A stretch of 64,000 nucleotides of DNA. Origin: Nitrospirota bacterium. GTDB lineage: Bacteria; Nitrospirota; Thermodesulfovibrionia; Thermodesulfovibrionales; UBA6898. The stretch covers positions 1-64,000 of the forward strand of contig SCQH01000048.1 in the NCBI GenBank assembly GCA_004321925.1, given 5' to 3'. This document shows positions 20,066 through 28,944 of the stretch, piece by piece. Numbering within the stretch: position 1 is the stretch's first letter; every line of letters begins with the position of its first letter. The position numbers were made by a program, and so were the translations under genes. The notes under the pieces were generated by a model. The model was not told where the DNA came from. It saw nothing but the letters and a program-made list of their open reading frames with translations, and ran no database searches.

Positions 20066-20500
20066 ATGCCGGTCTTTGTGATCCATGAGCATCATGCCAC
20101 GAGGCTTCATTTCGACCTCAGGCTCGAGATGGACGGGGTCCTGAAATCATGGGCCGTCCCGAAGGGCCCGTCCATGAACCCTGCAGACAGGAGGCTCGCG
20201 GTCCTGGTCGACGATCATGACCTTGACTACGCAGGTTTTGAGGGGACGCTCCCTGAAGGCACCTATGGGGCCGGGAAGGTCTGCATCTGGGACCAGGGCC
20301 AGTACGAGCTCGGGGACGGGAGCATTGAATCGGGAAGACTCGAGATCGGTTTTAAGGGGAAAAAAGTAAAGGGCATCTTTGCCCTCGTCAGGATGTCCGG
20401 CAAAGAAAAAGCCGGCAAAGGAAAAGACTGGCTCCTGATCAAGAAAAAAGACGCAGATGCCGACAGTACCTTTGTCCTAAAGACAGTCTGCCCTTCATAA
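20066..20500 (+). CDS. stand-alone LigD-type 3'-phosphoesterase domain protein
   Basis: A 144-residue protein equal to the 3'-phosphoesterase module of bacterial ligase D. FVIHEHHATRLHFDLRLEMDGVLKSWAVPKGPS holds the catalytic His/Asp/Arg cluster, and AVLVDDHDLDYAGFEGTLPEGTYGAG the second half. The module trims 3' phosphates and terminal ribonucleotides in end joining. No LigD polymerase, ligase or Ku gene is visible here. It follows resB by three bases. Confidence 0.92.
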   Translation: MPVFVIHEHHATRLHFDLRLEMDGVLKSWAVPKGPSMNPADRRLAVLVDDHDLDYAGFEGTLPEGTYGAGKVCIWDQGQYELGDGSIESGRLEIGFKGKKVKGIFALVRMSGKEKAGKGKDWLLIKKKDADADSTFVLKTVCPS

Positions 20501-20529
20501 ATCCGGACCGCAACGGCCTCAGAACTGCG

Positions 20530-20949
20530 CTAAGGGAAAACCGTCAGACCGAGACTTCTGAAGTCCCGGTCAAAGGTGAGACAGGGAATACCTTCAAGCA
20601 GGAGGGTAATAACCACATAAGATATTGCATCGCAAAAAGAAAGCCGCTTGTCTTTCGAGAGTTTTCTAAAGACCTTCTCTGCTGCTGCTCTAACTGAATC
20701 GTCATACGGGATTATGACAAGGGCCGGTCTGATCATGTCAAGGAACGAGACAGCCGTAAGATAATTTGCGCGGTATCTGAGAAGGGTCACTGTCTCGCTG
20801 ATCACATCCCAAGTCGTGTAGAGGGTAACATTATGATCTTTACAGTATTCGAGAAGTTCTCCCGCCGCTATATAGTTGGTGTCTTCGGGGCAGAGTGCTG
20901 CAAAGAAGAATGAAGTATCACAGAAGGCTTTATTCTGGGTGAGGTTCAA
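20530..20949 (-). CDS. PIN-domain toxin (VapC-like)
   Basis: A 139-residue PIN-fold ribonuclease candidate. CDTSFFFAAL near residue 10 gives the first acidic residue, and SFCDAISYVVI and LTFDRDFRSLG give later ones. It overlaps by four bases the 89-residue protein encoded upstream, the usual antitoxin-toxin arrangement. It sits in an AT-richer patch than the surrounding operons, which suggests mobility. tRNA or rRNA cleavage is known for related VapC toxins; the target here is unknown. Confidence 0.85.
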   Translation of the reverse strand: MNLTQNKAFCDTSFFFAALCPEDTNYIAAGELLEYCKDHNVTLYTTWDVISETVTLLRYRANYLTAVSFLDMIRPALVIIPYDDSVRAAAEKVFRKLSKDKRLSFCDAISYVVITLLLEGIPCLTFDRDFRSLGLTVFP

Positions 20950-21215
20950 AGCCCATCCTCGGCAACGTAGAGATAATCCTTGACGTTCTCCGAAATCGGA
21001 CTTCTGTATTGTTTCTTTTTAGTTTTTAGCTTTCTACGAATTGCAAGAAGACGTGTCGCTGCCTCGCCGGGTCTTACCATCGCCGGTTTCTTGATCTCGG
21101 CAACAACTTCGTCATGCACTGTTATCTGATAAACGGCGTCAGGAGAGTTTTTAAATGATTTAATTATGCCCGGCAGCTGTTTCCTGGCATCCGAAATGGA
21201 GATAACCGTTTTCAT
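20946..21215 (-). CDS. antitoxin of the PIN toxin (Phd/YefM-like)
   Basis: An 89-residue protein whose N terminus, KTVISISDARKQLPGIIKSF, resembles the DNA-binding start of Phd/YefM antitoxins. A positively charged middle and a C-terminal tail that could wrap the toxin follow. The downstream PIN gene overlaps it by four bases. GTAC-centred repeats about 25-50 bp before its start may be its own operator. Confidence 0.75.
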   Translation of the reverse strand: MKTVISISDARKQLPGIIKSFKNSPDAVYQITVHDEVVAEIKKPAMVRPGEAATRLLAIRRKLKTKKKQYRSPISENVKDYLYVAEDGL

Positions 21216-21237
21216 TTTATATAACCTCGCTTAGAAT

Positions 21238-21263
21238 TGTACTATCTGTACATTATTGTACAC
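21238..21263 (-). promoter_or_regulatory. GTAC repeat operator and -10 box of the toxin-antitoxin pair
   Basis: Three GTAC cores at 21239, 21248 and 21258 are spaced 9-10 bp, one helical turn each, on the upstream side of the antitoxin gene. On the minus strand one overlaps TACAAT, a 5/6 -10 box. Antitoxins usually repress their own promoter through such repeats. No good -35 is seen. Confidence 0.45.
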
Positions 21264-21468
21264 TACGGGAACTGCCTTTACAATAGCTTGCGCGCAGGGC
21301 TTCTAGTCCGTAATATCATGAATTACTATTACAGGAACTTAATGTCCCTTGATTTAACAGCTTTTTTCTTTCAAAGGTAAGGCGTCTATGCTATCATTCC
21401 ATCCATGGGGTCAGAAAACGCCAGCAGGGTATAGTAATTGTTGTGCAAACAATAAAATTTATTAATTC

Positions 21469-21900
21469 ATGGTCATCGAACTAAAACAGGTATTCGGTAT
21501 CGGCATTGCCCTAGTGGGCACCATAGCCAATATTATCGGCCAGATCATAGGCTTTCAGATTCATGCTGGAGAAAGGGAAGCATTAGGCATATTAAAGGCA
21601 GGGTATATCGGCCTGGCGATATATGGCGCTATTGAACTTGGGCTGTGGCTGGCGGGTGTCAGTTGGCCACTTTGCCACGCTATTACTTTACTTATCTTCT
21701 TTATTACTGGCATTAGCATTTTGTTTATTCAAATGTTTAGATCACCATTCGAAGTTCTTGATAAAAAGAAGACAAGTCCTATTCTCCGTCTCATGGAAAT
21801 AGTATTAATTTTCGTACTTATCTGGCTTCTCGGAATCACATCAGTTGCTGGCTACAAATACTACGTCAAAGGCATCGAACCAGGAATGAGGACACATTAA
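21469..21900 (+). CDS. uncharacterised small membrane protein
   Basis: A 143-residue protein with about four hydrophobic helices (roughly residues 5-28, 40-62, 65-85 and 105-128). No family was recognised. Codon use and composition are AT-richer than the neighbouring operons, like the toxin-antitoxin pair beside it. The 250 bp before it and 213 bp after it hold no gene I can support, so the stretch from 20.5 to 22.1 kb looks like accessory DNA. Confidence 0.6.
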   Translation: MVIELKQVFGIGIALVGTIANIIGQIIGFQIHAGEREALGILKAGYIGLAIYGAIELGLWLAGVSWPLCHAITLLIFFITGISILFIQMFRSPFEVLDKKKTSPILRLMEIVLIFVLIWLLGITSVAGYKYYVKGIEPGMRTH

Positions 21901-22113
21901 AGCACAACAATCTCATCCAGCCCGACACGGGTTAAGCGTTTTTTGCTTTGCAGTGCCGGTTTCCCGAGCGGCTGATGGTGGTCGTTACTCCATATTTCCT
22001 ACGTAAATCCGCAAAGTAATTCGCTCCCCGTGAAATTAGGCGTGGATGAGGGCGCTCATAAGCAGCTGCATCCCGACATTGCCTATTCAATCTTATTACC
22101 GGTAAAATAAAAA

Positions 22114-22665
22114 ATGGACCATACACAGATAAAAGGCTCAGTCTGTTTTATTTTATCAATATGTCTTTCCCTCTTATTTGCCGCGGGTACACGTACGGCC
22201 GGTGCGGCAGAGAACAAGCCTGTTTCTCCTTTTGAGATAAACAGGCTGCAGAGGGCGCCGGAATTTTCCGCAAAGGATCTCACGGGGGAAACAGTCTCCC
22301 TGTCTTCATTGAAAGGGAAGGTCGTTCTGATGAACTTCTGGGCAACATGGTGTCCTGCCTGCATAGCGGAGATGCCCTCCTTGAACAGCCTGAACAATAA
22401 CAGGGAACTCAAGGCAAAGGGCTTTGAGGTCATTACGGTCTCTGCCGATGAATCAGCTAAAGATGTCAAAAAATTTCTGACTAAACAGAGGGTCTCGCTT
22501 CGCGTCCTGATGGACGGGAAGAAATCGGTCTCACGGCAGTTCAAGGTCTTTTCCATTCCGACCACATTCCTGATCGACCGGCAGGGGAATATTTCTGAAA
22601 AATTCTTCGGTGAATATGACTGGACGGATAAGGAGATCAGGGAGAAGATCGACAGACTTCTGTAG
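22114..22665 (+). CDS. TlpA/ResA-like thioredoxin-fold protein
   Basis: A 183-residue exported or membrane-anchored thiol-disulfide oxidoreductase. The hydrophobic segment at 9-25 is a signal or anchor. The AhpC/TSA-thioredoxin domain runs from about 48 (APEFSAKDLTGETVSLSSLKG), with W79-C80-P81-A82-C83 as the active site and the cis-Pro segment FSIPTTFLIDRQG. Such proteins keep apocytochrome c haem-binding Cys reduced in System II maturation, which fits the ccsA/resB genes in the window. It is convergent with oppF. Confidence 0.9.
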   Translation: MDHTQIKGSVCFILSICLSLLFAAGTRTAGAAENKPVSPFEINRLQRAPEFSAKDLTGETVSLSSLKGKVVLMNFWATWCPACIAEMPSLNSLNNNRELKAKGFEVITVSADESAKDVKKFLTKQRVSLRVLMDGKKSVSRQFKVFSIPTTFLIDRQGNISEKFFGEYDWTDKEIREKIDRLL

Positions 22666-22682
22666 CGGTCCCTGCCTGCCCG

Positions 22683-23666
22683 TTATTCAGGGCTGTTCCA
22701 GAGATGGCAGGAGACAAGCCTGCCGCTGTTTTCCCGCAACAGAGGGACAATCTTATCACACGGCTCAAAGCGCCGCGGGCACCGAGGATGAAAGGGGCAG
22801 CCTGAGGGGAGATTGAAGGGGCTTGGCGCCTCACCCTTGAGCGGCGCCGCATGGACCGTCCGTCCTTTCCCCGCATCTTCCCTCTTTATGACGGGCGCCG
22901 ACGCGAGAAGCATTTCCGTGTAGGGATGAAAAGGTTTCTCAAACAGCTCTTCCGACCTTGCATGCTCCACGATCTTGCCGAGATACATGACGGCCACCTC
23001 ATCGCTCAGATAATGGACCACCCGCAGGTCATGGCTGATGAAAAGAAAGGATATCCCGGTCTTTTTCTTCAGATCCAGCAGGAGGTTGATGATCTGGGCC
23101 TGTATCGAGACATCGAGGGCTGACAGGGGCTCATCCGCAATGATCATTTCGGGCGAGACCGCAAGGGCCCGAGCTATGCATATCCGCTGTCTCTGGCCGC
23201 CGCTGAATTCATGCGGGTAGCGGCCCATGACATCAGGCCCCATCCCCACGGTATCCAGGATCCCGGCAACAGCGTCCCTGAGGCCCGGGCGTTTGACGAG
23301 GTTATGGATGGTAAGCGGTTCGGATATGGTCTCGTATACCGTTCTCCGGGGATTCAGGGAGGCAAAGGGGTCCTGGAATATTATCTGGACAGATTTTCTG
23401 AATCCCTTTAGTCCTTCCCTGCCGAGGGCAAAGACATCCTCACCCTTGAAAAGCACCTTGCCGGAGGTCGGGGGCAGAAGCCTCAGGACCAGCCGCGCCA
23501 GCGTGGACTTGCCGCAGCCGCTTTCGCCGACAATGGCCAGAACGCTGTCCTTCGAAAGGGAAAAGTCAACGCCGTCAACAGCCTTGAGGAGCGTTTCAGG
23601 CGTTCTGAAGGCCTTCCTGACGCCGAAGTGTTTTTTTAGAGAATCAACCCGCAGGAGTTCCATCAT
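22683..23666 (-). CDS. oppF: oligopeptide/dipeptide ABC transporter ATP-binding protein (OppF/DppF)
   Basis: A 327-residue ATPase. Walker [10 protein letters not shown], signature FSGGQRQRI, Walker B MIIADEPLSALD and the switch His in LFISHDLRVV are present. The C-terminal oligopeptide-type extension has CPFHPRCPRRF, in which clustered Cys may bind an iron-sulfur cluster. The start at 23666 overlaps the oppD stop. Permease and substrate-binding genes are not in this window, so its partners must be encoded elsewhere. Confidence 0.93.
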   Translation of the reverse strand: MMELLRVDSLKKHFGVRKAFRTPETLLKAVDGVDFSLSKDSVLAIVGESGCGKSTLARLVLRLLPPTSGKVLFKGEDVFALGREGLKGFRKSVQIIFQDPFASLNPRRTVYETISEPLTIHNLVKRPGLRDAVAGILDTVGMGPDVMGRYPHEFSGGQRQRICIARALAVSPEMIIADEPLSALDVSIQAQIINLLLDLKKKTGISFLFISHDLRVVHYLSDEVAVMYLGKIVEHARSEELFEKPFHPYTEMLLASAPVIKREDAGKGRTVHAAPLKGEAPSPFNLPSGCPFHPRCPRRFEPCDKIVPLLRENSGRLVSCHLWNSPE

Positions 23667-24619
23667 ATCTCTTCTGCCCTGATGCACCTGACAAAATGGC
23701 CTTCGGTGATCAGGCGCAGTTCAGGTTCTTTCTCGCGGCACTGCGGTCTGACGTAGCTGCAACGGTCGGCATAGGTGCAGCCTGCGGGAAGGTCCTGCAT
23801 CCTCGGCACATTGCCGGGGATCGGTTTCAGCGCAACCCCTTTTGCTATGGGTATCGACTCAAGCAGACCCCGTGTATAGGGGTGCCGCGGGCTCCGGAAG
23901 AGCTCAGCGGTATCTGCCAGCTCCACAAGCCTGCCTGCGTACATGATCCCGACGCGGGCGGCATTCTCGGATATTATGGCGAGATCATGGGTGATGAAGA
24001 GTATGGACATCCTGAGCTTTTCCCTGAGCTGCTGGATAAGCTCCAGTATTTGGGCCTGGATCGTGACATCGAGCGCAGTGGTCGGTTCGTCGGCTATCAC
24101 GAGGGACGGATTGCAGGCGACAGCCATAGCTATCATGACCCTCTGTCTCATGCCGCCCGACATCTGATGCGGATATTCCTTCACCCGCTGCTCAGGGGAG
24201 GGGATCCTGACGGCCCTGAGCAGTTCCACGGCCTTGTCCAGGGCGTCCTTTTTCGAGATAGGGAGGTGAGTAAAGAGGACCTCAGCCAGCTGGTACCCAA
24301 TGGTGAGCACCGGGTTTAGGGAGGTCATCGGTTCCTGGAAGATCATTGAGATCTCCTTTCCCCGGAGACGTCTTTTGCTTTCCTTGTCCAGGGTCAGGAG
24401 GTCCCGCCCCTTGAAAAATATCTCGCCGGACGCAGAGGCATTTGGCGGGAGCAGCCCCATGATCGAAAGGGCGGTGATGCTCTTGCCGCAGCCGCTCTCA
24501 CCGGCAAGTCCGAAGAGCTCAGACTCTTTTACCGTGAGATCAAGATGGGATACAGCCGGAACGGTCCCTGAGTCTGACCGGAATTGGATGGTAAGATCCC
24601 TTACCTCAAGTAAGGACAC
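23663..24619 (-). CDS. oppD: oligopeptide/dipeptide ABC transporter ATP-binding protein (OppD/DppD)
   Basis: A 318-residue ATPase pairing with OppF. Walker [10 protein letters not shown], signature MSGGMRQRV, Walker [13 protein letters not shown] and ITHDLAIIS are present. The C-terminal [14 protein letters not shown] extension is typical of peptide importers. The start appears to be GTG at 24619, six bases after the preceding TPR gene, with no clear ribosome site, so coupling is likely. Transport of peptides or nickel cannot be separated from this subunit alone. Confidence 0.92.
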   Translation of the reverse strand: MSLLEVRDLTIQFRSDSGTVPAVSHLDLTVKESELFGLAGESGCGKSITALSIMGLLPPNASASGEIFFKGRDLLTLDKESKRRLRGKEISMIFQEPMTSLNPVLTIGYQLAEVLFTHLPISKKDALDKAVELLRAVRIPSPEQRVKEYPHQMSGGMRQRVMIAMAVACNPSLVIADEPTTALDVTIQAQILELIQQLREKLRMSILFITHDLAIISENAARVGIMYAGRLVELADTAELFRSPRHPYTRGLLESIPIAKGVALKPIPGNVPRMQDLPAGCTYADRCSYVRPQCREKEPELRLITEGHFVRCIRAEEI

Positions 24620-24625
24620 TGCTTA

Positions 24626-25333
24626 CTACGGTTCCTCTTTTTTAAGGAACTTCAGGTAGGTCTCGGCCTCTTTCAGGTTGGGGTTGCTCTCAAGGGCCTT
24701 CTGCCATTCTTCATAGGCAAGGCCGGTAAGCCCCTCCATATAATAGCTCAGCCCGAGCTGCACCCAGGCAGGGCCATAGTGCGGATTTATCAGCTTTGCC
24801 TTCACAAAGTGAACGATAGCCTCTTCGACCAGCCCCTTGTTCCTGAGGGCAATGCCGAGGCGTGTATGGACGTCTGCGAGTTTCGGATGGAGCTTGATCG
24901 CCTTTTTGAACTCCTCGGCCGCCTCATCATTCATATTGAACTCAAGATAGATATTCCCTACCCGGAGGTGTTCGTTGGCGAGCTTGCCCGCGATAAAAGG
25001 ATCGATGCCGTGGGGGTCGGGGTGTGCTATCTGCGCTGCCATGGCAAAGACATCCTGGGCTTTTTTGAACTCACCCATGTCGTTATAGGTCACGGCAAGG
25101 TTCAGGGAGACCTCGGTATACCGAGGGTTGAGCTCAAGCGCCTTCTCAAAATGCTCGGCCGCCTTCTTCAGGTTCCGCTTGAGATTAAAGATCACGCCGA
25201 GCTTGTTATGCACGTCGGCATAGCGCGGGTTGAGGGCGATCACCTGCAGCAAAATAGGCTCAGCCGCCTCTAATTTGCCCTCGTCATAGAGCTTGGTGCC
25301 AAGGTCGTAAAGTTCCTGAAGATTTGAGCTCAT
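24626..25333 (-). CDS. tetratricopeptide repeat protein
   Basis: A 235-residue, nearly all-TPR protein with six or so 34-residue repeats (AAEPILLQVIALNPRYADVH, AAEHFEKALELNPRYTEV, AAEEFKKAIKLHPKLADVH, AYEEWQKALESNPNLKEA). No signal peptide or membrane helix is visible, so it is probably cytoplasmic. It precedes oppD by six bases and has its own strong promoter. It might scaffold a complex, but no partner can be named. Confidence 0.85.
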   Translation of the reverse strand: MSSNLQELYDLGTKLYDEGKLEAAEPILLQVIALNPRYADVHNKLGVIFNLKRNLKKAAEHFEKALELNPRYTEVSLNLAVTYNDMGEFKKAQDVFAMAAQIAHPDPHGIDPFIAGKLANEHLRVGNIYLEFNMNDEAAEEFKKAIKLHPKLADVHTRLGIALRNKGLVEEAIVHFVKAKLINPHYGPAWVQLGLSYYMEGLTGLAYEEWQKALESNPNLKEAETYLKFLKKEEP

Positions 25334-25343
25334 CGTACCTGCA

Positions 25344-25373
25344 ATTATATGCCGTAATTGAAATGCTTGTCAA
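25344..25373 (-). promoter_or_regulatory. near-perfect sigma-70 promoter of TPR-oppD-oppF
   Basis: On the minus strand TTGACA (25373-25368) and TATAAT (25349-25344) match the consensus at 12 of 12 positions with an 18-bp spacer. The start site would be near 25337, only about four bases before the TPR gene ATG at 25333, so the transcript would be leaderless or nearly so. The -35 box overlaps the end of the tonB-like gene. Confidence 0.75.
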
Positions 25374-26152
25374 TCCTGCTTTATTCGCTGGTCCTTCAAC
25401 CTGAAGGTGATCGGCACTTCGACCGTGCCGCTCACGACAGGTAACGGGGAAGCCCTTTGAACGGTCTCTTTTGCGGCAGCATCGAGAATGCTGTGGCCTG
25501 ATCCGGCCGCGATCCTGATCCCCCCGGGGATGCCACCCTCGCTGATATGGAACTCCATGAGCACTGTCCCCTCAAGCCCTTTTTTTCTTGCGAGGAACGG
25601 ATAAACGAGGTTCTTCTGGAGCAGGCTTCGGATCAGCAGGCCCCTGTTTTGGCCTTCTCCTGCTTCCGGCCGGCCTGCGCCTGCCGTTGTCCCGGTCCCC
25701 TTCCGTTCTCCGGACTTACCTGATATGCCTGAGGTCAGGCCCTGCCCAAACCCTTCCGGTCTTGTCTGAAGGGCAGTGCCGGCAGTCTTACCCCTGGGAT
25801 CAACCGCCAGGGGCGGGCCTTGAGCTGCCTGCTCCGCGATGGGCTTTTCTGCTGCGGAGATGAGCGGAACCGAGGGTTGTGCCACAGAACTCCCCGCTGC
25901 CGGGGATCTCCTCTGCACTAAGGGAGCTCCGCCGGCAGCGGGCTTCTCTTTTGATGTTGTTGAAGCAGCAGGGGCAGCCGGAGTATGCCGGACCATGTCA
26001 GTTCCCCTGTCCCTCGCCCAATCATCGAGCAGTGAAACGGTAAACAGGCCCCTGTCCTTTATCGCGCTGCTGCCCCCGAGGATGAGGGCAGCAGCTATCA
26101 GCGACGTATGCAGCATCACCGAGAAAAAGACTGTCTGCCTGAGGCCGGTCAT
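25370..26152 (-). CDS. TonB-like energy transducer
   Basis: A 260-residue protein: N-terminal membrane helix (about residues 8-27, TVFFSVMLHTSLIAAALIL), a long Pro/Ala/Gly-rich linker, and a TonB C-terminal domain (YPFLARKKGLEGTVLMEFHI, SILDAAAKETVQRASPLP, VPITFRL). It should couple inner-membrane energy to the BtuB-like receptor encoded just upstream. The ATG at 26152 lies right after the receptor stop; a TTG at 26164 overlapping that gene is less likely. No exbB/exbD pair is adjacent, though tolQ/tolR homologues exist in the window. Confidence 0.88.
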   Translation of the reverse strand: MTGLRQTVFFSVMLHTSLIAAALILGGSSAIKDRGLFTVSLLDDWARDRGTDMVRHTPAAPAASTTSKEKPAAGGAPLVQRRSPAAGSSVAQPSVPLISAAEKPIAEQAAQGPPLAVDPRGKTAGTALQTRPEGFGQGLTSGISGKSGERKGTGTTAGAGRPEAGEGQNRGLLIRSLLQKNLVYPFLARKKGLEGTVLMEFHISEGGIPGGIRIAAGSGHSILDAAAKETVQRASPLPVVSGTVEVPITFRLKDQRIKQD

Positions 26153-26153
26153 G

Positions 26154-28112
26154 TTAGAAGACAACTCTCAGGCCTGCAGAGAAGTTCCGCTCAGGCGCAG
26201 GATAAAAGTTCTTATTGCCGCCGAAGCCGACGATCCCGTAGTCCGAGAACTTTTTGTCAAAGAGGTTGTTGACCCCGGCAAAGGCAGTGATATTTTTGTA
26301 GGTATAGGTGATCCTGGAGTCAACGACCAGATGGGATTCGAGCTTGTCAAAGCTGTTCTGGACATCGTTGTCAAGGAACCGCTCGCCGGACCAGACCGCC
26401 TTCAGGGCGATAACAAGCGGCTTGATGATCTTCAGGTCAGCCCCGAGGCTTGCGCTGGTCCGGGGGACGAGCTGGATATGCTTTCCGGAATACGGACCGG
26501 ACTTGAACTTGGCGTCGGCAGCGGTGAGGGTTCCCGAGACTGAAAGGGCGTCTGATACCACCGCCGAGAAGCCTGCCTCTGCCCCGTAATGACGGGTCTT
26601 GTCGAGGTTCTCATTATCCCCGAAGCCGAAAGCGCCGCCGGAAGGATTGAAGAAGAGCTCGTCCTTAACGTCCATGGTATAGACGGTCAGTCTCCCCTGG
26701 AGGCCCTTTCCGAAGGAATGGACGACCCCGGCCTCATAGGTATTTGACTTCTCGGGCCTGAGGGTCGTTATGGACCCGTCAAAGGAAAAGAGCTCGTCAG
26801 TGGTCGGCAGGCGGTATCCCCGGGAATAGCCCAGAAAGACCTTGGATGCAGCAGCATAGTTGTATGCTACTCCGGCCTTGAAGGCATTCTCGCGGGAGGT
26901 CTGACTGCCTGTGGCGGTTGTCCCTCCGCTGACCGTGTTGTCGAACTTCGTTTCGCTGAACCGGTAGCCGAGGCTCAGGGTTATCCTGTCGGTCACAAAG
27001 AGCTCGTCCTGAAGGTACAGACCGGTCTCATTCTTTGTGACCACGGTAAGTGTATCGCCAAAGGAGGACAGGGTCTGATTATTGACCGTTGAATCATAGA
27101 AGTCAATACCGGCAACCAGCAGATTACGCATATTGGCAGGCCGGGTATCCACGGTCAGCTTTGCCCTGAGACCGATGGTGTCGGTATCCCTCCGGGTATT
27201 GAAAGGTGAGCCGAAAAAGAAAAGGTCCGAGTTGAATTTGCGGTTATTGAAGCTGTAACCCAGTTCGAGCTCTCCCCAGGTGCTGAGGGCCAGTCCTCCG
27301 CGGAGATCAAAAAAGCGAGAGTCAAAGTCCACATGATCGTCCGGTTTCGTTGACTGCCGGCGGTCGGCTTTGAGCTCGGCCTCGGTGAGGCCCCCCGGCA
27401 GCCCCTGCTTATCCTTATGATAGCCGGCCGAGCCGTCTACGGTCAGGGCATCCGTTGCCTTGATCGTGATACGGGCGCTGAAATCCGTCGCGTCGAAATA
27501 GCTGTTCTGGCGATATCCGTCCGACTCCCGGTGCTTTGCAAGGACAAAGTATCTGACCGTATTGTTCGCCCCCTGAAAGGTGGTGTATTCGGAATGACCG
27601 CTGTAGCTATCGATCCGAGAATCCAGCACAAGCTCGGGCATCGAGAAACCCTTCCTGGTGATGATATTGACCGCGCCTGCAAGGGCGTTGTCCCCGTAAA
27701 GCACGCTCTGGCTGCCCCTGACGATCTCGATCCGCTCGACATTCTCAAGGGGGATCGTGTTCCAGTCAACCCCGCTGAGGTCGATCTCGTTGAGCCTTCT
27801 GCCGTCAACAAGGATGACCGTGTTGAGGCCGCGGGCAAAGCCGCGGAGGTCCACCGTGGTCTTTGTCCCGGTGCCGTAAAGGTCCCTCAGGATTATCCCT
27901 TCTTCGCCTTTCAGCAGGTCCTGGACCGTTGTTGCCGTGGACCTGCGGATCTGCTCCTGGGTGATGACCGTGACGTTCGACGATACCTTCTCGATATCTT
28001 CATCAGCCCTTGTTGCCGTCACCACCACCTCACCGATCCTGACCTTCTCTGCTGCCGATGCCTGTGACAGGACCAGGAGCATCATGCATGCTGCCATCAT
28101 AATTCTTTTCAT
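26154..28112 (-). CDS. btuB: TonB-dependent outer-membrane receptor, BtuB-like
   Basis: A 652-residue outer-membrane beta-barrel receptor with a signal peptide (about 1-20). The TonB box EVVVTATR is near residue 28. The plug domain spans roughly 40-150 (VQDLLKGEEGIILRD, VDLRGFARGLNTVILVDGRR, IEIVRGSQSVLYGDNALAGAVNI), and the barrel ends in an aromatic residue (GLRVVF). Its place behind a cobalamin riboswitch and the btuFCD importer supports corrinoid uptake. In the 55-bp gap before it, GCTGCCC-A-GGGCAGC (28138-28152) forms a compact palindrome ahead of the GGAGAG ribosome site. Confidence 0.93.
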   Translation of the reverse strand: MKRIMMAACMMLLVLSQASAAEKVRIGEVVVTATRADEDIEKVSSNVTVITQEQIRRSTATTVQDLLKGEEGIILRDLYGTGTKTTVDLRGFARGLNTVILVDGRRLNEIDLSGVDWNTIPLENVERIEIVRGSQSVLYGDNALAGAVNIITRKGFSMPELVLDSRIDSYSGHSEYTTFQGANNTVRYFVLAKHRESDGYRQNSYFDATDFSARITIKATDALTVDGSAGYHKDKQGLPGGLTEAELKADRRQSTKPDDHVDFDSRFFDLRGGLALSTWGELELGYSFNNRKFNSDLFFFGSPFNTRRDTDTIGLRAKLTVDTRPANMRNLLVAGIDFYDSTVNNQTLSSFGDTLTVVTKNETGLYLQDELFVTDRITLSLGYRFSETKFDNTVSGGTTATGSQTSRENAFKAGVAYNYAAASKVFLGYSRGYRLPTTDELFSFDGSITTLRPEKSNTYEAGVVHSFGKGLQGRLTVYTMDVKDELFFNPSGGAFGFGDNENLDKTRHYGAEAGFSAVVSDALSVSGTLTAADAKFKSGPYSGKHIQLVPRTSASLGADLKIIKPLVIALKAVWSGERFLDNDVQNSFDKLESHLVVDSRITYTYKNITAFAGVNNLFDKKFSDYGIVGFGGNKNFYPAPERNFSAGLRVVF

Positions 28113-28167
28113 TCAGCGCTCTCCTTTTATCTTTCTGGCTGCCCAGGGCAGCAGTATTATATGAAGT

Positions 28168-28944
28168 CTAAAAACTCTCCTCATAGCTGATATATGCCCT
28201 GCCGTCGTCACTCCTGTTTATCCTGACCGTCACATCAAAGGCCTGCCTGATCAGCCCGTCTGTCAGGACCTCCCCGGGCGTTCCCATGCCGAGGATGCTG
28301 CCGTTCTTGATCAACATGATCTTGTCGAACTGCAGGGCTATATTGATGTCATGCAGGGCCATGACGATCGAGATGTTCCGTGAACTGCTGAGCCCCTTCA
28401 GGAGCTTCACCAGCTCGATCTGATACTTTATGTCGAGGTTCGCAAGCGGTTCATCCAGCAGGAGTATGCCTGCCCCCTGCAGGAGGGTCATGGCGATAAA
28501 GGTCCGGCGCCGCTCACCGCCGCTGAGGTCGGTCAGGTACGAACCTGCCTTGTCAAGAAGCCCGACCATCTCGAGGGCCTCATCTACGCTCATCGCAGGC
28601 GGTATGTCATAGGGGTAGAACCCCATATTCACCAGTTCCCTGACAGTGAACGGGACGCTGATGTCGAGGGTCTGAGGGAGATAGCTGATCAGTTTTGCCC
28701 TGTCTTTATTGCGGTAATCGCGCAGCTGCCTTCCCCATAAGGTGACCCGGCCTTCAGAGGGGTTCAGCACACCGCTTCCGAGCTTCAGTATCGTCGATTT
28801 CCCGGAGCCGTTCGCCCCGAGCATCCCGATGAACTCCCCTTCTCCGACCGAAAAGGAAAGACCAGAGATGAACGGCTCTGTTTTAACGTAGGAGAACCCG
28901 ACCCCGGCAAGGTCCAGTATGTCCGGCTTACATGGTGAGGACAT
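28168..28944 (-). CDS. btuD: cobalamin ABC transporter ATP-binding protein
   Basis: A 258-residue FecE/BtuD-type ATPase with Walker A GANGSGKST, signature LSGGERRRT, Walker B ILLLDEPLANLD and the switch His in ALHDINIAL. The start at 28944 has AGGAG eight bases upstream and overlaps the permease gene by 17 bp. The longer upstream frame inside the permease gene is rejected. The trailing segment after residue 235 is short and variable. Confidence 0.93.
   Translation of the reverse strand: MSSPCKPDILDLAGVGFSYVKTEPFISGLSFSVGEGEFIGMLGANGSGKSTILKLGSGVLNPSEGRVTLWGRQLRDYRNKDRAKLISYLPQTLDISVPFTVRELVNMGFYPYDIPPAMSVDEALEMVGLLDKAGSYLTDLSGGERRRTFIAMTLLQGAGILLLDEPLANLDIKYQIELVKLLKGLSSSRNISIVMALHDINIALQFDKIMLIKNGSILGMGTPGEVLTDGLIRQAFDVTVRINRSDDGRAYISYEESF

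Noticed and set aside
21932-22126. 64-codon leftward open frame between the membrane protein and TlpA genes
   Set aside because: No ribosome site, no family and random-looking composition; it overlaps the TlpA start region.
28138-28152. GCTGCCC-A-GGGCAGC palindrome considered as a terminator between btuD and btuB
   Set aside because: A one-base loop and no T run on the transcribed side; btuB follows with a good ribosome site.
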